Of a DNA stretch of 64,000 nt, positions 40,975-50,247 are shown one piece after another (positions within the stretch are counted from its first letter, which is position 1; every line of letters starts with the position of its first letter). Both the position numbers and the translations under genes were made by a program. The DNA is from Leptospira ainazelensis (GTDB lineage Bacteria; Spirochaetota; Leptospiria; Leptospirales; Leptospiraceae), in contig NZ_JAFFPT010000087.1 in assembly GCF_016918785.1 (NCBI RefSeq), forward strand, positions 9,398 to 73,397, given 5' to 3'. The notes beneath the pieces are model-generated. The model was not told where the DNA came from and did not search any database. It saw only the letters and a program-made list of their open reading frames with translations.

Positions 40975-43728
40975 TTAAAGAAAAAGACCGAGCGAAATAA
41001 AATACAAAAACGAGTCGAGTTTCCACTCCCCTAAAAGAACTCGAACCAAAAGAAACAAGATCCCGAGTTTCAGAGTATAAAGACCTGTTAGTTTTTTCCA
41101 ATGATCATTTTTCCAATGATCGATTCCTTTCGTAAATATCAGAACAAAAACAAAAAAATAAAAACCGAAATTGGAATCGCCCAGCTTACCGAAAATTTTG
41201 GATTGTTTATGCTCCGATTTTTCGATTCGATACCCCGAAGGAAGAGGCAGCGAGAGGATCTTATTTTCCAAACGATCGGTATCGTCCGAACTCTTCTCCC
41301 TAAATTTTATGCTAAAGGAAAGATATCTCGTACGATTCTTGTGAAAAACTTTAACGGGAGTTGTGTCTTCCTTGCCAAAAGTTACTTCACCCAAAGGAAC
41401 AAACTTGTTTTCGGAATTGCGAACATGTATTTTTTCGATAGAATCCTTAGAACCTCGAAACTCAGAATTGGCTCTCACTCTCACATCAAACTCACGGGCC
41501 TCTAAAAACGCTTTAGCGGCGATTCCACCTTGAAGCGTAAGTCTTAGATCCTCTCCTAATCGGGATGCGTCTAAAAGAGACTGTGAAGATTTCCCGGGGT
41601 CCACGTTCATAATCAGCTCTTCCCTGGGGCCTTTGTATCGCAAAACCACTTCTTCCGTTTCGGGAAAAGCAGTAACTTCCTTTGAGATCTGCTGAACGAG
41701 AGAATTGATTTCCTTTGAATCACTCCCTAAGATTTCGAATGTGCTTTCTTCCGATCGATTTCCTTCAGAATCGCCCGTAAAATAAACGAATGCCGGACTT
41801 TGTTTTCCCACTTGTTTTTTAAGTTTTAAAATCAGATCACCATCAGCGCTCAAGTCCTCTTTCAAACGAATTAAAATTCTCGAATGGTCTTTTTCTACTT
41901 TTGCGATAATCTCTTCCGTGAAGTTCGATTGTATGAGTAGTTCCTCTACTTTTTTAGAAACTTTGTCGGTCGCCAGAACCCCGGTTCCGGGTGGTAGCTC
42001 GATCATACCGAGTAAAGTTTGTCTTTTGGAACGAATGGTATAACTTTTATGAGTATAAAAAAGAATAAAAGCCAAAGTACAAAGACTGAAAATTAAAAAA
42101 TAGGTCGGTTTTTTTTTAAAATAATTAGTTCCAACGCTTACTAAATTTAGAAGAGATAAGAAGAATTTTTTTTCAAATAGATCGGACCCAATTCGCGACC
42201 AACGAATCGACAAATTTTCGATTCTACTCTGAATTTTTCCCTTCCGGAACTGGAACCAATGATTTGCAGAAAGATCGGCTTTCGAAATAAACGAGAGTCC
42301 TGGAAACCGAAATGTATTCGTGGAAATCGTAAAATTCCAAACAAGAAAAAAGATCGTAATTCCAAAGAAAATTTGAATTAAACTAAGTCCGAATTCGTAT
42401 CGAAGTAGTAAAAAAATAACAAGCGTCCATATCGATTGAAAAAATAGAATCCCTCCTTTTTTTTCAAAGATTCGATCGAGTTTTAATTTTTTTAAAAAAG
42501 AGTAAAGTCCCTGGCTTCGATTTAAACGTAAAAAAAACTTCGGCAAAAAAAGAAATACCAAAGTAAATACGTTTAAAGAAATAAAAAAGAGCGCGTTGAT
42601 ACTTCCAAAACAAAGATTGAATATTCCGCTCGCGATAACAAAAGTCGGAATCATCGTAAGAAAGTTTGTAACGACATTTCCTTGAGCGCAAAAGAGAATT
42701 GCCGAAAGAAACAATAAAATGGAGAAAAGAAAATACCGAAAGAGCTCACTTTTAGTTTGAGAATGGCGATCGTAAACGACATCCAAACGGATTCCTTCTT
42801 TTTGCAAATCGTTTTGAATCTTCTCGATTTCATGACGCACGGAACCGAGGTTGCCTTTAAAGGAAGGATATATATACAAACTCAAACCCTCCTTACCGTT
42901 TCTTCTAAAAAAACTTTCTTTTTCTTTGGGTTGATACTCGATACTTGCGACGTCCCTTAGATAAAGAATTCCGTTGTTTTTGTAACTCAATGGAATTCTA
43001 GCAAAGTCACTCGGTTCGTTTTTTTTAGAATTTAGAAAAATTCCTCTCTCTGAGAATCCTTCTTTCAATGAGGACACAAGAGAATACGTATTGTTGGATT
43101 TTATTTTCCGAATCAGATCGTCGATTGTCAAACCTTCAGCCTCCAATCGATCCCGATCGGATGAGATAAGAATTTCTTGAATCTCCCCGCCGACTATAAT
43201 TACCCGACCTACGTTTGGATCGGTTTCCATTTTGGCTTTCAGTTGTTTTTGTACAAACCTCCGTAAATCACTCGGATCCGCTCCGTCTTTTTGAATGGAC
43301 AAAACCATCGCGGGACTTTCCGAAGATCCGGATGATTCGATCGTAGGTTTTCGTACTTCTCTCGAAAAACCGGAACTGACTCTTTCAATTTTCTCCCTGA
43401 TTTCCGCGATATAGTGTAGGATCTTATCCGTATTTTGAAAACCCATTCGTATTTCAGATCTTCCAGCCTCGGTAATCGATCTCATCTCCGAAACTCCTCC
43501 GACACTAGAGAGGACCTCTTCCAATGGAAACGTGATTTCCGCTTCCATCTGATTCACATCCGCACCGGGAAACTGAGTCGTAACGATAACGGTTCCTGAA
43601 ACACGAGCAGGAAAAACTTCCAAATTCGTTTTGGTCAAACTTACGATCGATAGTAAAAGAAACAAAACGAGAATGGATAGATGAAAACCGGGTCTCGTGT
43701 GTGCAAGTGATTCAAAAAAAGAAATCAT
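40975..43728 (-). CDS. RND permease-like subunit, degenerate partner
   Basis: About 917 residues from ATG 43728 (the open frame extends to 43803, overlapping the neighbour). It has RND features: N-terminal helix, PN1 domain (VFPARVSGTVIVTTQFPGADVNQMEAEIT, VGGVSEMRSITEAGRSEI) and periplasmic domains. TM4, which normally carries the proton-relay Asp residues, reads here SLNVFTLVFLFLPKFFLRLN without acidic residues. The C terminus stops after about three helices instead of five. It is probably an inactive partner in a heteromeric pump with the full-length permease directly upstream. Confidence 0.7.
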   Translation of the reverse strand: MISFFESLAHTRPGFHLSILVLFLLLSIVSLTKTNLEVFPARVSGTVIVTTQFPGADVNQMEAEITFPLEEVLSSVGGVSEMRSITEAGRSEIRMGFQNTDKILHYIAEIREKIERVSSGFSREVRKPTIESSGSSESPAMVLSIQKDGADPSDLRRFVQKQLKAKMETDPNVGRVIIVGGEIQEILISSDRDRLEAEGLTIDDLIRKIKSNNTYSLVSSLKEGFSERGIFLNSKKNEPSDFARIPLSYKNNGILYLRDVASIEYQPKEKESFFRRNGKEGLSLYIYPSFKGNLGSVRHEIEKIQNDLQKEGIRLDVVYDRHSQTKSELFRYFLFSILLFLSAILFCAQGNVVTNFLTMIPTFVIASGIFNLCFGSINALFFISLNVFTLVFLFLPKFFLRLNRSQGLYSFLKKLKLDRIFEKKGGILFFQSIWTLVIFLLLRYEFGLSLIQIFFGITIFFLVWNFTISTNTFRFPGLSFISKADLSANHWFQFRKGKIQSRIENLSIRWSRIGSDLFEKKFFLSLLNLVSVGTNYFKKKPTYFLIFSLCTLAFILFYTHKSYTIRSKRQTLLGMIELPPGTGVLATDKVSKKVEELLIQSNFTEEIIAKVEKDHSRILIRLKEDLSADGDLILKLKKQVGKQSPAFVYFTGDSEGNRSEESTFEILGSDSKEINSLVQQISKEVTAFPETEEVVLRYKGPREELIMNVDPGKSSQSLLDASRLGEDLRLTLQGGIAAKAFLEAREFDVRVRANSEFRGSKDSIEKIHVRNSENKFVPLGEVTFGKEDTTPVKVFHKNRTRYLSFSIKFREKSSDDTDRLENKILSLPLPSGYRIEKSEHKQSKIFGKLGDSNFGFYFFVFVLIFTKGIDHWKNDHWKKLTGLYTLKLGILFLLVRVLLGEWKLDSFLYFISLGLFL

Positions 43729-43744
43729 CGTTTCAAAATCTAAA

Positions 43745-46700
43745 TTAGATTTTTTTAAATCCTTCTTCTTTGGAAAAAAGAAGTGGAATCCAAAAAAGGG
43801 CATTGAGAACGCTCAGTATGATACCAAATCCGACGGCGAGAGCCATAGAGGATTGGAACTCCGATCCGGGAGTAAGTTCGAGCATCACGGGGAGTAACCC
43901 CGCAATCGTAGTCGCGGAATTCATAAGAACGGGTTTAATGATCACGGATGAGGCGTCTTTCGCAGCTTTCTGAGAGGATTTTGTTTTCTTTTTTTCGATC
44001 AAAAAATATTCGTAAAAAAGTACCGCAGAATCGATCGAAATTCCCATAAGCAAAATAAGACCCACAAACGAACTCGCATTTAACGTTTTCCCAGTTACGA
44101 CAAGAATCGGAAGAGCGCTCATAATGACAAATGGCACCGTAAGTAAAACTTTACACGCAACGGTGATCGATTCGAATTGTCCTGCGATGAGCAAAAATAA
44201 AATGATATAGGCCATTGAAATCGTAAAAAGAAGTTCAAACAATACGTCCTTTGAATCTTCGTTGTCTTTCACACCCAATGTAATTTCGGAAGGGACAACT
44301 TTTTTCTCTAAGAGTTTAGAAATTTCTTTTTCTACGTTTTCTCTTTGGTTTTTTTCCGTATAAACATTTAGAAAGTTAGCCCTACTCGTTCCGACTCCGT
44401 AAAGAGTCCGGAAGTTGCTCGTTTCTTGCATCGTTGAAAGTTCACCCAAAGGGACAAGTTTTCCGGAGTATGGAATGAATAGGTTTTTAAAGGAGTGAAC
44501 GTTTGGAATATCCTCGTCTCTAAACACAAGACGAATCGGAATTTCTTCACCTGCGATTTCTAATCCCGAAAAGTATCCACCCAAGGTTCCGATTTTTAAG
44601 AATTCGCTCACCGACTCGGTGGACCATCCATACAAGAGGAGTTTCGATTCGTCTAACTTTAACGAATAAGACCTCGTTTTATCATCGAGGCTCATGGAAA
44701 CCTTTTTGACCCCTTGAACCTGTGCAATGTCAGTTTGAACCTGTTTCCCAAGTTTTTCCAATTCTTCGAGATTCTCACCTCGTATTTCCACTTCGATTTC
44801 GTTCTTTTTTCCGAGTAAGGAGGACAATACGTCGCCTGAAAATTTTACACTCGTTTCTAAATTTCCAAACTCATTTAAAAGATCGGTCCTAATACCTTCG
44901 ACTATTTTTGCCGTTTCTCGTCTATTCCAAGAATTTAATATAAATCGAATCTCCGTAACCGGATCCAACGTCAAACCGCTTGATCTTTTGGAAACGTCTT
45001 CCCGTCCAATACGCGAAAGACTGAATTCGATCGGATATTTTTCTTTGATATACGACTCGATCCCCAGACTTAAATCCTCGATTCGTTCTCTCATCATACC
45101 CTGTTGAAACCGAACGCTGACTGTAAACTCTCCCGTTTCCATTTGAGGAAGAATTTCCTTTCTAACAAACCAAACCGAAAATCCTGATACAAAAACAAAA
45201 GTAATCAGAATCCAAAAAAGTTTTTTCGGATTCAGAAGGATTTCCTCCAAACTTCTTCTTTGCCAGTTGGAAAACGAATGTTCGAATCGAGCGCAAATCT
45301 CGAAAAAACGATCAAACCGAGATCCCTCTTTGGCTTCCATTTTCGGATAGAGAGAATAAAGAACAGGAGTAAGAGTCAAAGAAATCAGTAAGCTCAAAGA
45401 CAAGGAAAGCGAAATCGCCAGCGCCATCTCGCTAAAAATCGATCCGATAAAGGATCTCAAAAAAATCATAGGAATAAAAACAAAAAGTGTGGAAAGAGTG
45501 GCTAAAAGAACCGAAACATACACTTCGCTTAATCCGAGCACGGCCGCTTCCGAAGCGTTCACCTTTGATGAATGATTTTTTTCAATCGCGGACAAAACCA
45601 CGTTGCTGTTATCAAAAAGCATACCGATCCCGACAGCTAAACCTCCAAGCGACATCATGTTCAAAGAAAGGCCGAAGATCCAAAAAAAGAAAAAACTGGA
45701 AAGGACCGCCACCGGAACAATACTCACAAGTACTAAAGGTGTTGAAAAGTTTCGAAGAACTCCAAGACAAACTATAAAGGCCAGTAAAGCTCCGATAACG
45801 AGAGATAGTCTTAAACCCTTGATAGATTCCTTTACATAGGAGGCTTCGTCATACCCGTTGACATATTCTATTTCCTCTCTGGAAGAGTTATAAAGTAGTT
45901 CGGCTTCTTCCAAAATTTTTTCCGACACTGCAATCGGATTGGCTCCCGATTCTTTATAAAAATAGAAGATTACGCATTCCTTGCCGTTAAACAATGCCTT
46001 CTCGGATCTTTTTCTGTAGTGAACCGTGGTTTCGACAAAATCTTTTAACCGAACGACTTCCCCGTTCTGCCCCACGGAAATAACGGTATCGGATAGTTCG
46101 TTTAGATTTTCCGACTCACCCTTGACTCGAACCAAAACTTCCTTATCTCCGGAAGGAACACTTCCCGCCGGAACGTTTCGATTGGACAAAACGATTCGTC
46201 TTCCAACGATTTCGGGAGAAAGATTGTAGGAGAGCATTCTTTTCGAATCGATTTTTGCAAGGATCTCACGATCATACCCGCCTCCAATCTGAAGACTCGC
46301 CACTCCCTCAATTCTTTCTAAAACCGGTTTCCAATGATCGGTTAAATATTTGCGTAAACCGATCGGGTTCTCCATTTTTTTTGGAAAAAAAACTAGTTCC
46401 AAAAAGGGACTCCCCGACGGATCAAAACGGGTAAGAATCGGTTTTTCGGAATTTTGCGGTAACACCTCTCTTACTTGTTCTATCTTCTCTCTCAATTCTA
46501 AAATTTTAAAATCAAGATCCTGATTGGATGCAAATGTAATTGTGATTCTACTCACACCCGGTTCCGAGATAGAGGTAACTTGTTTGACTCCCCTTGCTCC
46601 GGAAAGCCTCTCCGACAACGGCTTTGTGATTAGGGTTTCGACTTCTTCGATACCCGCAAAAGGAAATTTGGTTTCGATTTGAACTTTAGGAAATCCGATA

Positions 46701-46819
46701 TCGGGTAAAATCGCAAGTTTTAGGTCGAATAAGGAAACGATTCCGAATAGGACTAAGGATGAAAAAAAAGATAGAATCGCCGCTCTTTTCGAAAGTAGAT
46801 TTTTAAAAAAATTACTCAA
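43745..46819 (-). CDS. RND efflux transporter permease (CzcA/AcrB type)
   Basis: Inner membrane pump of a tripartite efflux system driven by the proton gradient. 1024 residues is normal length. Readable features: N-terminal TM1, FPFAGIEEVETLITKPLSERLSGARGVKQV, PN/PC domains, TM4 with AVGIGMLFDNSNVVLSAIE (first relay Asp kept, second Asn), TM7 region (ISMAYIILFLLIAGQF) and TM10 GLILLMGISIDSAVLFYEYF, ending LLFSKEEGFKKI. It follows the adaptor gene by 29 bp and precedes the degenerate partner permease. Substrate cannot be read from sequence. Confidence 0.85.
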   Translation of the reverse strand: MSNFFKNLLSKRAAILSFFSSLVLFGIVSLFDLKLAILPDIGFPKVQIETKFPFAGIEEVETLITKPLSERLSGARGVKQVTSISEPGVSRITITFASNQDLDFKILELREKIEQVREVLPQNSEKPILTRFDPSGSPFLELVFFPKKMENPIGLRKYLTDHWKPVLERIEGVASLQIGGGYDREILAKIDSKRMLSYNLSPEIVGRRIVLSNRNVPAGSVPSGDKEVLVRVKGESENLNELSDTVISVGQNGEVVRLKDFVETTVHYRKRSEKALFNGKECVIFYFYKESGANPIAVSEKILEEAELLYNSSREEIEYVNGYDEASYVKESIKGLRLSLVIGALLAFIVCLGVLRNFSTPLVLVSIVPVAVLSSFFFFWIFGLSLNMMSLGGLAVGIGMLFDNSNVVLSAIEKNHSSKVNASEAAVLGLSEVYVSVLLATLSTLFVFIPMIFLRSFIGSIFSEMALAISLSLSLSLLISLTLTPVLYSLYPKMEAKEGSRFDRFFEICARFEHSFSNWQRRSLEEILLNPKKLFWILITFVFVSGFSVWFVRKEILPQMETGEFTVSVRFQQGMMRERIEDLSLGIESYIKEKYPIEFSLSRIGREDVSKRSSGLTLDPVTEIRFILNSWNRRETAKIVEGIRTDLLNEFGNLETSVKFSGDVLSSLLGKKNEIEVEIRGENLEELEKLGKQVQTDIAQVQGVKKVSMSLDDKTRSYSLKLDESKLLLYGWSTESVSEFLKIGTLGGYFSGLEIAGEEIPIRLVFRDEDIPNVHSFKNLFIPYSGKLVPLGELSTMQETSNFRTLYGVGTSRANFLNVYTEKNQRENVEKEISKLLEKKVVPSEITLGVKDNEDSKDVLFELLFTISMAYIILFLLIAGQFESITVACKVLLTVPFVIMSALPILVVTGKTLNASSFVGLILLMGISIDSAVLFYEYFLIEKKKTKSSQKAAKDASSVIIKPVLMNSATTIAGLLPVMLELTPGSEFQSSMALAVGFGIILSVLNALFWIPLLFSKEEGFKKI

Positions 46820-46848
46820 AGTTCGTACGGTTCAAAATGAAAGTTTCG

Positions 46849-48261
46849 TTAAGGAGCATTTTTAGATTCTTCTATTTCCACTTCGGAACCCTCTTTCAAT
46901 CTAGAAATACCGTCTACAACCACGAATTCGTCTTCTTGGATTCCCTTGGAAATCAGGAGAGTTTCCCCTTTTGTTTCGTGTAACGTTACCGAAACTTTAT
47001 ACGCGATTTTGTTCCTTACGACAAAAACAAACCCTTCTTTTTCGGAAGCTTCGGTATATGCAGATCTCGGAATTTCAATCACCTTTTCTTTTTTACCTTT
47101 GAACGTTTTTGTTCTTACGAACATTCCGGGTTTTAACAAATGATCCTGGTTGGAAATTTTGGCGCTTACTTGAAGTGTATGAGTTTTTTCTTCAATAAAT
47201 TCCTGAATTCGAGACACGACACCTTCGAATTTTTTATCCTCGAAAATATCTGCGGTAACTTCTACGTTTAAACCTTTTTGAATGTGTACCGAATCTTTTT
47301 CACTTACGTTGTAAACCGCAAAAACCTTATCCACCTTAGCGATATTAAAAACTGCCTGCCCTTGCGCGGAAGCTCCGTTTAAAATTTCACCTCTTGTTTT
47401 GAGTTTACGGATAATCGTTCCGTCCATCGGACTATATAGATCTGCTTCTTTAAGATTTTGTTTTGCGGACGTCAAAAGGGCTTCTGTCGAACGAACACTC
47501 GCGGAAGCTACTTCGACCTCCGCCTTTTCGATTTTTGTCCCGATTTCTTTGAGAACGGTTAATCTTTTCGACTCCGTTTTCGGGATTTCGAAACCGGAAT
47601 CCTTGATATCCGAATCCCGCATTCCTATTTGAAAAATTTCTAAATCTCTCTTAGCGTTTTCATAAGCCGCCGATCTGGAGACAACTTCTACTCTCGAAAC
47701 GTTTAGTTCTTCCTGGCTAAGACCTCCGTCTTTGACGACGGCTTCCTTTGCTTCGTAAGTTTTTTTTGCCTTTTCATATTCTTCTTTGTATTTATGTACA
47801 AGCTCGGTCTGTTTTTTTATTTCGATAAATCGAGCCTCAACTCCCTTCTTGGCCTTTTCATACTTTTCTCCTGCAAGTTTTAAATTCGCTTTTGCGGAAT
47901 CCAAAGAGGCTTCGTATCTATTTTTCTCCTGTTCCAAACTGAATTTTTCTAACGACGCAAGAAGTTTACCCTGTTTGACTCTGTCACCTTCTTCTGCAAA
48001 GGTTTTATCAAGTCTTCCCGGTACTTTAAAATAGAGTTCCAACTTTTCTTCCGGCTCGATCGATCCCGTAGATTCGATGGAAGGAAAAACTTCGACCGAT
48101 TTGGCCTGAATGACTTTTACGGAAACTTTTTTGTTCGTAGCAGCCTTTAAACCGGACCTAATTTTTGGAAAAATTACGAAAAAGGTAAACGCAATGAGAA
48201 ACCCAAGACCAATAATCCAGAATAACGTCTTTCGATTTTTGAATCCGATACCAATTCCCAT
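46849..48261 (-). CDS. RND periplasmic adaptor (MFP) protein
   Basis: Membrane fusion protein linking permease to TolC. About 470 residues from ATG 48261; a TTG at 48279 would overlap the neighbour. An N-terminal membrane helix (LFWIIGLGFLIAFTFFVIF) is followed by a barrel-sandwich half (SVKVIQAKSVEVFPSIESTGSIEP), a long coiled coil (about 125-225), the second lipoyl half (TIIRKLKTRGEILNGASAQGQAVFNI) and the beta-barrel (VEVTADIFEDKKFEGVVSRIQEF). Its order (TolC ... adaptor, permeases) fits one tripartite pump. Confidence 0.85.
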   Translation of the reverse strand: MGIGIGFKNRKTLFWIIGLGFLIAFTFFVIFPKIRSGLKAATNKKVSVKVIQAKSVEVFPSIESTGSIEPEEKLELYFKVPGRLDKTFAEEGDRVKQGKLLASLEKFSLEQEKNRYEASLDSAKANLKLAGEKYEKAKKGVEARFIEIKKQTELVHKYKEEYEKAKKTYEAKEAVVKDGGLSQEELNVSRVEVVSRSAAYENAKRDLEIFQIGMRDSDIKDSGFEIPKTESKRLTVLKEIGTKIEKAEVEVASASVRSTEALLTSAKQNLKEADLYSPMDGTIIRKLKTRGEILNGASAQGQAVFNIAKVDKVFAVYNVSEKDSVHIQKGLNVEVTADIFEDKKFEGVVSRIQEFIEEKTHTLQVSAKISNQDHLLKPGMFVRTKTFKGKKEKVIEIPRSAYTEASEKEGFVFVVRNKIAYKVSVTLHETKGETLLISKGIQEDEFVVVDGISRLKEGSEVEIEESKNAP

Positions 48262-48262
48262 C

Positions 48263-48931
48263 TTAACGAATGATACCAAGAATCATCAGAACGATCGTCG
48301 TTATCGGGGTTGAAAAGGTGAAGATCGTCCTACCGACGGCCTGCGAATAAAGCTCTTTCGAAAGTTTCACATATCTGACTGCGTATAGATAAACTCCGTA
48401 CAATAATGTAATCAGGTATATCGAAGAATAAAAAAGAAGAGGAAGGAGTTCCTGCTTATACTTTTCAGGAAATAACTCTGCATACAGAAGAATCGGAAAA
48501 AGACAGAGAATAAATCTGGAAAACGAAGTAATCTCAATCGCAGCAAGACTTGTTATACTTACATCTTTTTCCGAAAATGTTTTTAAGATTCCGAATTTCG
48601 TTATAATAGAGAAAAACTGATACAGTAAAATAAAAAAAACGGCCCACAAAATAGAAAACGGATAGGTATTCATCGAATACAAAAACGGAGAGATCCCTCT
48701 TTGTTCAAAAAGCAGTTTCATTCTTACGTTCAATGCCGAAACTTCGGAATAATTGACCGTATAGGTTACGATCAGATTTCCGATAACATAAAGTAGAATC
48801 AAGAGAAGTTGTCCAATCAAAACCCTCGATAGAAATCCCGGTTGATTTTCGGCTATATCCTCTTTTGTTCCTTTGAAATAATCCTGAAAGATGTTTCTAA
48901 CTTTTGTTTTGAGCCGTTGGAGTGTTTGCAT
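48263..48931 (-). CDS. Yip1-like multispanning membrane protein
   Basis: 222 residues with about five hydrophobic helices: VLIGQLLLILLYVIGNLIV, SILWAVFFILLYQFFSII, IEITSFSRFILCLFPILL, SIYLITLLYGVYLYAV and TPITTIVLMILGIIR. The spacing is Yip1-like, a fold of small bacterial membrane proteins of unclear role. It lies between a TPR protein and the adaptor in the efflux operon, so it probably assists the pump or its assembly. Its C terminus directly abuts the adaptor start. Confidence 0.5.
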   Translation of the reverse strand: MQTLQRLKTKVRNIFQDYFKGTKEDIAENQPGFLSRVLIGQLLLILLYVIGNLIVTYTVNYSEVSALNVRMKLLFEQRGISPFLYSMNTYPFSILWAVFFILLYQFFSIITKFGILKTFSEKDVSITSLAAIEITSFSRFILCLFPILLYAELFPEKYKQELLPLLFYSSIYLITLLYGVYLYAVRYVKLSKELYSQAVGRTIFTFSTPITTIVLMILGIIR

Positions 48932-48946
48932 AAATCGTTTCCTATT

Positions 48947-49606
48947 TTATCTAGTAATATTTCTTGCATGAAAATCTCGAATGGAACGATTGAGACTTTC
49001 ATACTTTTCGGATTTTTCAGTAAAACCGGCCTTAGAATAAATTGCTTCCATTCTTTGTAATGTAGGAAGTGCAACGACGGTAAAACTTAAAGCTTCTTCA
49101 TAACTTTTTAGCGCCAAGGAAAGATTGCCGGCTCTTTCATAAAGCATTCCCTGCAAATGAAACAACTCGGGATGATCAAAACCCTTTCCCTTTAAAAAAA
49201 TGATATCTTCTTCAACGGATTCGTAGTTTTTGCCGACCAGAAATCCCGACTTCGCCTTCCAAAAAAAACAATCCAGCCGTCCGGAATCTTCAGTTTTGCA
49301 TCGGTTGAAATATTCTTCCGCGTTCTGAAATTTTTTGGAAAAGAATTCTATTTTACCGAGTAAAAAAAGTGCGTCCGCGTGCTCGTCATCCAACTCTAAA
49401 ACTCGAAGGAATGCGCTCTTCGCCGCGTCTAAGTGATTCGATGAATACTGCGAAGTTCCTTCATTGTAAATTTCGGTGATTTCTTTTTTAATAAAATAAG
49501 ACCGGATCAAAAGTCCGAACACGACAAAGAAAATCAAAACCAACCCAAAGAGTCCGTTTCTGAGATTCAAATGTTTTTGTATGATTTCCGAATTAAGCGC
49601 AATCAT
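48947..49606 (-). CDS. TPR-repeat membrane-anchored protein of efflux operon
   Basis: 219 residues from ATG 49606 (ATGA overlap with the upstream lipoprotein; GGAAGG 8 bases before). One N-terminal membrane helix (GLFGLVLIFFVVFGLLI) is followed by about three TPR units: EIYNEGTSQYSSNHLDAAKSAFLRVLELDDEH, ADALFLLGKIEFFSKKFQNAEEYF, and HPELFHLQGMLYERAGNLSLALKSYEEAL. It is anchored in the inner membrane with the TPRs presumably in the periplasm. TPR scaffolds beside RND genes may organise the pump or bind its partners; function not shown. Confidence 0.65.
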   Translation of the reverse strand: MIALNSEIIQKHLNLRNGLFGLVLIFFVVFGLLIRSYFIKKEITEIYNEGTSQYSSNHLDAAKSAFLRVLELDDEHADALFLLGKIEFFSKKFQNAEEYFNRCKTEDSGRLDCFFWKAKSGFLVGKNYESVEEDIIFLKGKGFDHPELFHLQGMLYERAGNLSLALKSYEEALSFTVVALPTLQRMEAIYSKAGFTEKSEKYESLNRSIRDFHARNITR

Positions 49607-50247
49607 TGAGTTAACACCTTCCATTTTTTGGATATTTCTTTTACGCCTTCCGATATGACTCGATCCAGTTTATCTTTTGGTCCGACGGTTATGTATTCTA
49701 CGGCGCCGATTCTTCGTCCTGTCTTGTCGTATGCACGGATATAGATCAAAAGAGAATTCTTTCCGTCAAGAACCGAACCTACTTCTTTTAAGATCACCGT
49801 TGAATCTAAATAATAATCGAATTTAAGTTTCTCTTGGAGCGCCTTTAGTTCTTTATCAGTCTTGCCGATCAACTTGATGGATGGATCTGATTGAACTTCA
49901 TTCGATGTGTCATTTGTCTTTAGCTTTTCTTTTGAATCCGCCTCGATTTGAATGAATCCGAAATTTTTGAGCGAGGTTGTTTCCCGCATTTCTTCGTCGA
50001 TCACAATCGGAGAATATCCTTCTTTCAAAAGAACGTATTGTAAACTTTCTCGAAAGATATCATTTACAAAAGAGGCTCCAGTTGAATCTTTAATTCTCAC
50101 TTCCCCGATGATAACCACACCGTTTTTACCTGTTTCTTTGGCGCTTTGCGGTTCCGAAAGATAGAAGGGAATGAGGGAACAGGAATTTAAAAAAATGATC
50201 AACCCTAAACTTAATAGTTTTTGAATGTGTTTTTCTGGGTATCTCAT
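49603..50247 (-). CDS. Lipoprotein of efflux operon (CsgG-like fold?)
   Basis: 214 residues; signal LLSLGLIIFL with lipobox LNSC. The mature part resembles small outer-membrane lipoproteins that form secretion or assembly platforms: GVVIIGEVRIKDSTGASFVNDIFRESLQYVLLKEGY, LKFDYYLDSTVILKEV, SLLIYIRAYDKTGRRIGAVEYI. A CsgG/TolB-N-like alpha/beta fold is plausible. It overlaps the next lipoprotein by 4 bases and the TPR gene by ATGA, so is tightly coupled to the pump genes. Exact role unknown. Confidence 0.6.
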   Translation of the reverse strand: MRYPEKHIQKLLSLGLIIFLNSCSLIPFYLSEPQSAKETGKNGVVIIGEVRIKDSTGASFVNDIFRESLQYVLLKEGYSPIVIDEEMRETTSLKNFGFIQIEADSKEKLKTNDTSNEVQSDPSIKLIGKTDKELKALQEKLKFDYYLDSTVILKEVGSVLDGKNSLLIYIRAYDKTGRRIGAVEYITVGPKDKLDRVISEGVKEISKKWKVLTQ

